Positions 16,378-23,147 of a stretch of DNA of 24,233 bases are shown in pieces. Position numbers and translations under genes: made by a program. Under the pieces are notes generated by a model, which searched no databases, was not told the DNA's origin, and saw only the letters and a list, made by a program, of their open reading frames with translations. Source of the DNA: an uncultured Bacteroidales bacterium (GTDB taxonomy: Bacteria > Bacteroidota > Bacteroidia > Bacteroidales > UBA932); NCBI GenBank assembly GCA_947253655.1, contig CAMYAE010000030.1, positions 1 to 24,233 of the forward strand, in the 5' to 3' direction. The stretch's first letter is position 1, and each line of letters begins with the position of its first letter.

Positions 16378-17991
16378 CTAAAGGCCCAACTTCTTGAAGA
16401 AGTCATTACCCTTGTCATCTACGAGAATGAATGCAGGGAAATCCTCAACCTTGATTTTCCAGATTGCCTCCATTCCGAGATCCGGATATTCGACGCATTC
16501 TATACTCTTTATGCTCTCCTCCGACAACACGGCGGCAGGCCCCCCGATAGAGCCGAGATAGAAACCTCCATGCTTCTTGCATGCATCTGTAACCACCTGT
16601 GTACGATTGCCTTTCGCTATCATCACCATGCTGCCGCCATGACTTTGGAAAAGATCCACATAAGGGTCCATACGATTGGCCGTTGTCGGTCCCATAGAGC
16701 CACAGGCCATACCGGCTGGTGTCTTAGCAGGGCCGGCATAGAAAACAGGATGTGCCTTGAAGTATTCCGGCAAATCCTCTCCCCTGTCAAGTCTTTCTTT
16801 CAACCTCGCATGTGCTATATCCCTCGCAACTATAATAGTCCCACTCAAGCTCAATCGAGTGGATACCGGATATTTGGTAAGCTCTGCAAGCACCTCGGAC
16901 ATTGGTCTGTCCAAATCAATCTTTACACCGTCACCCTCTCCGGCCTGCCTAAGTTCCTTAGGGATAAGACGTGACGGGTTGTCATCGAGTTTCTCTATCC
17001 AGATGCCGTCCTTATTGATCTTAGCCTTAATATTCCTGTCGGCAGAGCAACTTACACCAAGGCCTATCGGGCAGCTCGCTCCATGTCGCGGCAAACGCAC
17101 AATTCTTATGTCATGGGCAAAATATTTTCCTCCGAATTGAGCACCCAAACCTATCTTGCAAGCCTCTTTATACACTTCTTCTTCTAAGGCTGTGTCTCTG
17201 AAAGCCCGCCCTGTCTCGTCTCCTGTAGTAGGCAATGAATCGTAATAATGTGTCGAAGCAAGTTTTACGGTCAGCAGATTTTTCTCCGCAGAAGTGCCTC
17301 CGATTACAAATGCGATATGGTAAGGAGGGCAGGCCGCAGTGCCAAGCGTCTTCATTTTCTCAACTAAGAAAGGCACGAGAGTTCCCGGATTCAATACAGC
17401 CTTCGTCATCTGATAGAGATAGGTCTTGTTGGCCGAGCCTCCGCCCTTTACGACGCACAAGAACTTGTATTCCATTCCCTCCGCAGCTTCAATGTCAATC
17501 TGCGCAGGAAGATTGCATTTCGTATTCACCTCCTTGTACATGTCGAGAGGAGCGTTCTGGCTATATCTGAGATTTTCCTCCGTATAGGTTTTAAATACCC
17601 CCATAGACAAGGCTTCCGCATCGTCAAAACCTGTCCATACCTGCTGCCCTTTCTCTCCGTGAATGATTGCCGTACCTGTATCCTGGCAGAAAGGCAACTG
17701 TCCCTTTGCTGCAACTTCCGCATTTCTCAAGAAACGCAGGGCAACATATTTGTCGTTAGAAGAGGCTTCGGGGTCGTTCAGAATTTTGGCAACCTGCTCG
17801 TTATGTGCAGGCCTCAACAGGAAATTGACATCCCGGAAAGCGGCATTAGCCATAGCCGTAAGGGCCTCAGGGGCAATCTTCAAAATCTGATGTCCTTCAA
17901 ATTCGCCCGTTGAAATACCCTCTTTGCCAAGCTTGTAATATTCAGTCGTGTCTTTACCCAACTGAAACATAGGAGCATATTTAAATTCCAT
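16378..17991 (-). CDS. fum: Class I (iron-sulfur) fumarate hydratase
   Basis: This enzyme interconverts fumarate and malate. In Bacteroidales it normally works in the reductive branch that feeds succinate production. The 537-residue product is a full-length single-chain FumA/FumB type, with the N-terminal cluster-binding and C-terminal beta domains fused. Three cysteines fit the [4Fe-4S] ligands: C102 (in PFCQDTG), C221 (in GTAACPPYH) and C315 (in LGVSCSADRN). Their spacing of 119 and 94 matches that known in the family. C307 in HGASCPIG is also conserved. Such clusters are oxygen-sensitive, in line with an anaerobe. A -7 promoter element lies just upstream, inside the end of the glycosyltransferase gene. 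Class II FumC is excluded by sequence. Confidence 0.96.
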   Translation of the reverse strand: MEFKYAPMFQLGKDTTEYYKLGKEGISTGEFEGHQILKIAPEALTAMANAAFRDVNFLLRPAHNEQVAKILNDPEASSNDKYVALRFLRNAEVAAKGQLPFCQDTGTAIIHGEKGQQVWTGFDDAEALSMGVFKTYTEENLRYSQNAPLDMYKEVNTKCNLPAQIDIEAAEGMEYKFLCVVKGGGSANKTYLYQMTKAVLNPGTLVPFLVEKMKTLGTAACPPYHIAFVIGGTSAEKNLLTVKLASTHYYDSLPTTGDETGRAFRDTALEEEVYKEACKIGLGAQFGGKYFAHDIRIVRLPRHGASCPIGLGVSCSADRNIKAKINKDGIWIEKLDDNPSRLIPKELRQAGEGDGVKIDLDRPMSEVLAELTKYPVSTRLSLSGTIIVARDIAHARLKERLDRGEDLPEYFKAHPVFYAGPAKTPAGMACGSMGPTTANRMDPYVDLFQSHGGSMVMIAKGNRTQVVTDACKKHGGFYLGSIGGPAAVLSEESIKSIECVEYPDLGMEAIWKIKVEDFPAFILVDDKGNDFFKKLGL

Positions 17992-18021
17992 GTATAATAT
18001 TTATTACGGTTTATATTTCTT

Positions 18022-18029
18022 CAAATTTA
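18022..18029 (-). promoter_or_regulatory. Probable -7 promoter element for fumarate hydratase
   Basis: The minus strand reads TAAATTTG, a perfect TAnnTTTG element, about 30 bases before the fumarate hydratase ATG. It overlaps the stop codon of the upstream glycosyltransferase gene. No TTTG -33 element is visible at the right distance. The predicted leader is about 26 bases. Confidence 0.55.
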
Positions 18030-19196
18030 ACGAATTATTCCGACAGAAGCACTGTTTTTACGATTAATCGCAGTTTCGAACATATTTATCAATGCGGCTA
18101 TTGATTTATTGATGTCGTATTGCCCGGTAGAGCGGATATATTCCGAACTCATTGTCTTTCTTTCCTCAGGATGCTCTACCCAATAATCGATTTTCTCAGC
18201 TAAAGCTTTCGGATTTCTCATCGGGAACAAGCTTCGCTCATCAAGTGCAAACTGAGGCGTAGCGGTAAGACGCCCCTCGGCTATTACAGGGACAACGCCC
18301 TGTTGCAGGGCTTCGAGGCAAGACAGCCCCTCCACCTCGATTGTTGCACAATGCACATAAAGGTCGGAAGTCCTCGCAATTTTCCTCAACCCATCTCTGT
18401 CTTCAAATGTAAATACCGGCATATACTTCAAGACACCCTCCTCATATAGCTTTTCCGCCATTTCCTCATATTCTTTTTTCATAGGACCGCGGCCGGCAAA
18501 ATGCAACTGTATCCGTGAGGCATATTTAGAATATCTCATAGCTTCCAGCAAGGTGAATTGGTCTTTTTCGCGTGACAGCCTCCCTATGCAGCATATTCTG
18601 AAAGGCTCGTCATCTCCATGGAATATATGGAAACCTTCTTCCGGCTCGATACCGTTGGAAATTTCGTGCAGACAGGCCTTGAACCCGGCTCTCTCCAATC
18701 TTTCCCTGACATTTGCAGTAGGACATTGTATATCCGAACAATGGTCGAAGACTCGTCTCCTCCAGAAGCGCAACATCATTTCATTGATGAAGCGGCAGTT
18801 CTCCATATTTATCGATGCGAACATGTTTTCCGGATGAAGATGATAAGTCGCCGTACAAGGTACTCCGAGTTTTCTCACCCAATGTAAGGTGACTCTCTGG
18901 ATGAAGAAAGGCTCCTCTATGTGCACCACATCAGCCCATTCCACCGCCCTACGTATGGTTTTCCTGTTTATTTTGGCAAAAGAGTAGCCTTGAGCCACTA
19001 CCAACTTATTGAAAAAACAGATCTTCACATCATCAAGGCAAAATTCCGGCTCCGGGCCGCCCTTGTACGGATTCTTGGCGGAAAGCACTCTGACATCATG
19101 TCCGGCCTCCTTTAACAGCTTGACACTTCTTCTTGCAGAGGCTCCAAGTCCGTTTCCTTTTATATAATAATTGTTTACGACAAATAATATTTTCAT
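18027..19196 (-). CDS. GT4-type glycosyltransferase
   Basis: This is a GT-B fold, retaining glycosyltransferase that would move a sugar from a nucleotide donor to a lipid or glycan acceptor at the inner membrane. The donor and acceptor cannot be read from sequence. The 389-residue product starts MKILFVVNNYYIKGNGLGAS, typical of GT4 proteins. The C-terminal donor domain has IGRLSREKDQ (204-213) and the E-x7-E signature (E287 to E295, followed by ALQQG). The frame is open for 40 more codons upstream, but these overlap the preceding gene and do not look like glycosyltransferase, so the ATG at 19196 is chosen. It begins only 4 bases after the PCMD-like gene stops, so the two are probably translated from one message. 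Confidence 0.9.
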   Translation of the reverse strand: MKILFVVNNYYIKGNGLGASARRSVKLLKEAGHDVRVLSAKNPYKGGPEPEFCLDDVKICFFNKLVVAQGYSFAKINRKTIRRAVEWADVVHIEEPFFIQRVTLHWVRKLGVPCTATYHLHPENMFASINMENCRFINEMMLRFWRRRVFDHCSDIQCPTANVRERLERAGFKACLHEISNGIEPEEGFHIFHGDDEPFRICCIGRLSREKDQFTLLEAMRYSKYASRIQLHFAGRGPMKKEYEEMAEKLYEEGVLKYMPVFTFEDRDGLRKIARTSDLYVHCATIEVEGLSCLEALQQGVVPVIAEGRLTATPQFALDERSLFPMRNPKALAEKIDYWVEHPEERKTMSSEYIRSTGQYDINKSIAALINMFETAINRKNSASVGIIR

Positions 19197-19200
19197 AAAG

Positions 19201-19992
19201 TCAATATTTAAATTCAAATTCGTCAAGATACAGAGTGCTGCCGTTGCCTCCCGTATAATAGCCGCCATACCTGCTGGAGGTGCCGATAACCACCACATAT
19301 TTAGGCGTCTTGTCATTTTTGTACTTTATCGGCATATCGAATTTCACATAGCCCCCGGTAGGCTTGTCTATTGTAATATATCCCCTCCCGATGATATGGG
19401 GGTCGTTCTCCGTGTCCACCAGACTTCCGTCGTTTGAAATGATGTGCACCGGCTCGTTCCAGTCCGTAAGTATCACCTCTATCTGCCCCTCATCCATTGT
19501 GCCTTTCAGGTGTTTGTACGGGTTTTTAGCATAATTTATAGGTTTGGGAATGTAATAGTAATACCCGCTCATTGATTTCGGACGGGCAGTGAAAGGTACG
19601 CCCCAAGTGATTTCAGCCCCGCTCCAATCCACAATCCTTACAAAACTGCCGTTATAGAGAGCGCCTGCGGCAAATGCCCACAGAATTTTCTCGCTGTGAA
19701 GCTTCACGGCCATTTTGCCGGGTCCTTTTACTGCCACTATCTCGCTCTCGGGCTCGGTGCCGTTAATGCCGAGTATGCTCAGACCACGGTTTGCAGTACC
19801 CCATATCCTATCCTTGGGATCAGCTCCCTCCTCATGCAGGCACCATTCCCTACGGATTTTACACCAATGGTCGAAACTCATATTGTACAGTTGCGGGCCC
19901 TTGTTTTCCGGCCGGACCTTATCTGCATTCTGAGCAATAATATTCGTTGCCAAAAAGAACAAAACCGCAGCGGCGGCAGAAAAACGTCTCAT
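19201..19992 (-). CDS. Secreted PCMD-like carbohydrate-associated protein
   Basis: The 263-residue product has a signal peptide (residues 1 to about 20, cut likely before QNADKV) and no lipobox. The remainder resembles the PCMD (putative carbohydrate metabolism) domain of Bacteroidota. It has an N-terminal SFDHWCKI segment, IWGTANRGLSILG, GPGKMAVKLHSEK, the central GVPFTARPKSMSGYYYYIPK, and the C-terminal end GTSSRYGGYYTGGNGSTLYLDEFEFKY. This domain is thought to be a beta-sandwich on surface or secreted proteins that binds or acts near glycans; its biochemical role is not established. There are two close cysteines, C44 and C51. It sits 15 bases after prfB and 4 bases before a glycosyltransferase gene. 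I am fairly sure of the family by recognition, without a search. Confidence 0.8.
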   Translation of the reverse strand: MRRFSAAAAVLFFLATNIIAQNADKVRPENKGPQLYNMSFDHWCKIRREWCLHEEGADPKDRIWGTANRGLSILGINGTEPESEIVAVKGPGKMAVKLHSEKILWAFAAGALYNGSFVRIVDWSGAEITWGVPFTARPKSMSGYYYYIPKPINYAKNPYKHLKGTMDEGQIEVILTDWNEPVHIISNDGSLVDTENDPHIIGRGYITIDKPTGGYVKFDMPIKYKNDKTPKYVVVIGTSSRYGGYYTGGNGSTLYLDEFEFKY

Positions 19993-20007
19993 ACTATTCG
20001 GGTTATG

Positions 20008-21156
20008 TCAATCTATATCTTCAACTACGGGCATTGAGTTGCCACTCCCCTGCTGCATAAGATACAGTTTCATAAATTCATTAAGATCTCCGTCAAGAAC
20101 TCCTTGCGTGTCAGCCGTGGAATAGCCCGTGCGGAGGTCTTTGACCATTTTGTAGGGATGCAGCACATAGCTCCTGATTTGAGAACCCCATTCTATACGT
20201 TTCTTCTGACCCTCAAGTTCAGCCTGCTTCTCCTGACGTTTCTTCAATTCTATGTCGTAAAGGTGTGACTTCAATATTCGCAAGGCATTCTGCCTGTTGT
20301 CCTGCTGCGAACGCGTCTCGGTGTTCTCGACAGTAATGCCGGTCGGAATATGCTTGACCCTGACCCCGGTTTCGACTTTGTTCACGTTTTGGCCTCCGTG
20401 TCCGCCAGAACGGAAAGTATCCCACTCCAGATCCGACGGATTGATTTCAATATTGATTGTGTCGTCCACAAGAGGATATACAAAAACAGAGGAAAAAGTG
20501 GTCTGGCGCTTGCCCTGGGCGTTGAAAGGGGATATTCTCACCAGCCTGTGCACTCCGTTTTCAGCTTTCAGATAACCGTAGGCATAATCCCCCTCGAATT
20601 GGATTGTAGCCGATTTTATTCCGGCCTCATCCCCCTCAAGCTGATCTGTAACTGTTATTTTCATGCCGTTCCTTTCACCCCACCGCAAATACATCCTCAT
20701 CAGCATAGCAGACCAATCATTGGACTCTGTTCCGCCTGCCCCCGAATTTATTGTAAGCACTGCACCGAGATTGTCCCCCTCTGCACCAAGCATGTTTCTG
20801 AGTTCAAGAGCGGAAATCTTGTCTTCCGCCACCTTGAATTCTGAGCCGAGCTCTTTGGTCTCCTCCGTTTCCACAGCATCGTCAGCAGCTCCGTCAATGC
20901 TATCCTTGGCAAATTCATACAGGACATCCAAGTCATCCACAGAAGTAACGGCTTCGTCATATCCTGTTACCCAGGACTTTACACTGTTCAGGTTTTTCAT
21001 AAAGGCCTCCGCTGCTTTCGGGTCTCCCCAAAAGTCGGGAGATTCGGTCTTCTTTTGAAGTTCTGCAACTTTCCTTCTCTTGGCTTCTATGTCAAGACAC
21101 TCCCCAAGAGCCTCAATCCTCTGATGCAAAGCCTTGATCTGCTCAAATGTTATCAT
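20008..21156 (-). CDS. prfB: Peptide chain release factor 2 (no frameshift needed)
   Basis: RF2 ends translation at UGA and UAA. The 382-residue product has the stop-codon-reading SPF tripeptide (residues 209-211) and the catalytic GGQ motif (254-256, in SGGHGGQNVNK). SPF rather than PxT marks it as RF2, not RF1. In many bacteria prfB has an in-frame UGA near codon 26 that is bypassed by +1 frameshifting. Here the frame is continuous: codons around residues 17-22 read CTT-GGG-GAG-TGT-CTT-GAC, where the usual site reads CTT-TGA-C after a G-rich sequence. The gene itself ends in TGA, an RF2 codon. It starts close to a -7 element and is followed after 15 bases by the PCMD-like gene. Confidence 0.97.
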   Translation of the reverse strand: MITFEQIKALHQRIEALGECLDIEAKRRKVAELQKKTESPDFWGDPKAAEAFMKNLNSVKSWVTGYDEAVTSVDDLDVLYEFAKDSIDGAADDAVETEETKELGSEFKVAEDKISALELRNMLGAEGDNLGAVLTINSGAGGTESNDWSAMLMRMYLRWGERNGMKITVTDQLEGDEAGIKSATIQFEGDYAYGYLKAENGVHRLVRISPFNAQGKRQTTFSSVFVYPLVDDTINIEINPSDLEWDTFRSGGHGGQNVNKVETGVRVKHIPTGITVENTETRSQQDNRQNALRILKSHLYDIELKKRQEKQAELEGQKKRIEWGSQIRSYVLHPYKMVKDLRTGYSTADTQGVLDGDLNEFMKLYLMQQGSGNSMPVVEDID

Positions 21157-21181
21157 TCACTCCAGAATTAAATTATCCATA

Positions 21182-21189
21182 CAAATTTA
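21182..21189 (-). promoter_or_regulatory. Probable -7 promoter element for prfB
   Basis: The minus strand reads TAAATTTG, a perfect TAnnTTTG match, 25 bases before the prfB ATG, predicting a leader of about 20 bases. No good TTTG is seen 19-21 bases upstream. Its -33 region overlaps the divergent murI -7 element region. Confidence 0.6.
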
Positions 21190-21200
21190 GTGAAAATAAC

Positions 21201-21208
21201 TATATTTG
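21201..21208 (+). promoter_or_regulatory. Probable -7 promoter element for murI
   Basis: TATATTTG is a perfect TAnnTTTG match, 26 bases before the chosen murI ATG, predicting a leader of about 22 bases. The -33 region has no clear TTTG. It lies 11 bases from the opposing prfB element, so polymerases at the two promoters would compete for the same DNA. Confidence 0.6.
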
Positions 21209-21234
21209 TTAGGATAATAATTTTATGTAATTTA

Positions 21235-22098
21235 ATGACAGGCATTTTTGATTCCGGTTCGGGCGGGCTTTCTGTCTTCAGGGAAATCTACAGGTTGCTT
21301 CCTGATGAGGAATATCTGTTCTTCTCGGACAACGCCAACTGCCCTTACGGGAACAAGCCCGTGTCATTTATTCAAAACCGATGCCAGACGATCACCGACT
21401 TTCTGCTCGACAAAGGTGCGGATATAATTGTGGTGGCCTGCAATACGGCCACAGCCGCCGCTATAAATGTACTCAGGGAAAGGTATAAAATCAAGTTTAT
21501 CGCTATGGAGCCGGCTGTAAAGCCTGCCGCTATGTCCTCGGTAACAGGAGTAATCGGAATAATGGCTACTGCCGGGACACTCCACGGCTCAAAATATCTG
21601 ACCACCAAAGGAAGATTCGAGAAAGATGTCATGATAGTGGAATCGGTCGGAGAGGGGTGGGTGGAATTGGTTGAGAACGGACTTATTGAAGGTCCGGAGG
21701 TCGAAAAGGCAGTAAGTGCCAGCTTGCAGCCTCTGCTAAAAGCCGGAGCCGACAGCATAGTACTCGGATGCACCCATTACCCTTTTTTGGCAGAGTCAAT
21801 CAAAAAAATTGCCGGGCCGGGGGTGAGGGTAATCGATCCGGCCCCGGCCGTTGCCAGGCACCTGATTTATGTAATGGTGCAGGAAGGCCTGATAGAAGAA
21901 AAAACGGCAACAAAGGTACTTGCAAAGACTATTGAAATGACGGAAGCCGAGAACAATGAGGAAGATGTCCAAAAAATATGGCCGGATACTAAGCCGAATA
22001 TCGGACTATATACCTCCGGCAATCCCGAAGCCTTGAAAAGGATTTTCAAGACTATTTTCCCCGACAGCACAAACTCTGTCAATGTCATAAACATATAA
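21235..22098 (+). CDS. murI: Glutamate racemase
   Basis: MurI makes D-glutamate for peptidoglycan in the cytoplasm. With the start at 21235 the protein is 287 residues and begins MTGIFDSGSGGLSVFREI, the conserved family N terminus. An upstream ATG at 21190 would add 15 hydrophobic residues and overlap the -7 element, so it is rejected. The two catalytic cysteines are C69 (in VACNTATA) and C179 (in LGCTHYPF), and the DNANCPYGN segment (32-40) is present. The gene is 11 bases before asnA and probably in one operon with it. Confidence 0.96.
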   Translation: MTGIFDSGSGGLSVFREIYRLLPDEEYLFFSDNANCPYGNKPVSFIQNRCQTITDFLLDKGADIIVVACNTATAAAINVLRERYKIKFIAMEPAVKPAAMSSVTGVIGIMATAGTLHGSKYLTTKGRFEKDVMIVESVGEGWVELVENGLIEGPEVEKAVSASLQPLLKAGADSIVLGCTHYPFLAESIKKIAGPGVRVIDPAPAVARHLIYVMVQEGLIEEKTATKVLAKTIEMTEAENNEEDVQKIWPDTKPNIGLYTSGNPEALKRIFKTIFPDSTNSVNVINI

Positions 22099-22109
22099 AA
22101 GAACTACAA

Positions 22110-23147
22110 ATGCCCCTATTTATACCTAAGGACTATAAAAATGTGCTCGGCAGTGTCGAAAACACTGAAAAAGCCATAAAGGCGGTCAAGGATATGTTCC
22201 AAATCAACCTGTCTGCCCAGTTGGCATTATTGAGGGTCACAGCACCTATGGTGGTACTCTCCGGGACAGGTATAAACGATGACCTCAACAGCGTCGAGAG
22301 GCCGGTACGATTTCCCATAAAATCTATAGGAGACAATAATGCGGAAGTGGTGCATTCGCTTGCCAAATGGAAAAGGCTTAAGCTTGCCGAACTCGGAACA
22401 AAGCCGGGAAGAGGAATATATACCGATATGAACGCTCTGAGGCCGGATGAAGATCTGGACAATATCCATTCGATCTATGTGGACCAGTGGGACTGGGAAA
22501 AGGTTATAAAAAGGGAGGACAGGAACCTTGCCTTTCTCAAAAAAACGGTCAACAGAATATACGAAGCGATTAAGGTCACGGAAAACAGGCTATATGTGGA
22601 ATTTCCGCAGATCGTACCGCAATTGCCCGATGACCTCTTCTTTATACATTCGGAACAGCTTCTACGGATGTACCCTAAGCTCTCGCCAAAAGAGAGGGAG
22701 AATGAAATTGTCAGGAAGCATAAGGCCGTATTCATTATAGGAATAGGAGGGAAGCTCTCGGACGGCAGTATCCACGACAGCAGGGCGGCAGACTACGACG
22801 ATTGGAGCACTGAAAATGAAGAAGGATATTATGGCCTTAACGGAGATATACTGTTATGGAACAATGTCTTGGAAAGTTCTTTCGAAATATCCAGCATGGG
22901 CATAAGGGTCGATGAGGACTCTATGCTAAGACAACTTGACGAGCGCGGCCAACTGTGGAAAACCGGACTTATGTTCCATAAAAAACTTCTCGGAGGCGAA
23001 CTGCCTCTCAGCATAGGAGGCGGCATAGGCCAATCCCGTCTATGTATGTTCCTCCTCCGAAAAGCCCATATAGGGGAAATTCAGAGCAGCATCTGGCCTG
23101 CCGATATGCTGGACGCCTGCGGTGCTGCCGGAATCTGCATAGTCTAA
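22110..23147 (+). CDS. asnA: Aspartate-ammonia ligase (AsnA)
   Basis: AsnA makes asparagine from aspartate, ammonia and ATP, releasing AMP and pyrophosphate. It shares the class II aminoacyl-tRNA synthetase core fold. The 345-residue product shows the family segments LSAQLALLRVTAPMVV (about 34-49), VHSLAKWKRLKL, YTDMNALRPDED and IYVDQWDWEKVI. The C-terminal ATP-site motif is LPLSIGGGIGQSRLCMFLL. It is slightly longer than the E. coli enzyme (330). It uses free ammonia rather than glutamine, unlike AsnB. It follows murI after 11 bases. Its TAA stop overlaps the stop codon of the convergent gene on the minus strand. Confidence 0.97.
   Translation: MPLFIPKDYKNVLGSVENTEKAIKAVKDMFQINLSAQLALLRVTAPMVVLSGTGINDDLNSVERPVRFPIKSIGDNNAEVVHSLAKWKRLKLAELGTKPGRGIYTDMNALRPDEDLDNIHSIYVDQWDWEKVIKREDRNLAFLKKTVNRIYEAIKVTENRLYVEFPQIVPQLPDDLFFIHSEQLLRMYPKLSPKERENEIVRKHKAVFIIGIGGKLSDGSIHDSRAADYDDWSTENEEGYYGLNGDILLWNNVLESSFEISSMGIRVDEDSMLRQLDERGQLWKTGLMFHKKLLGGELPLSIGGGIGQSRLCMFLLRKAHIGEIQSSIWPADMLDACGAAGICIV

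Noticed and set aside
19197..19316. 40-codon N-terminal extension of the glycosyltransferase
   Set aside because: It overlaps the end of the PCMD-like gene, and GT4 proteins start at the MKILFVVN-type strand.
21190..21234. Upstream ATG for murI
   Set aside because: It would add a non-homologous hydrophobic stretch across the predicted promoter. MTGIFDSGSGG is the family N terminus.
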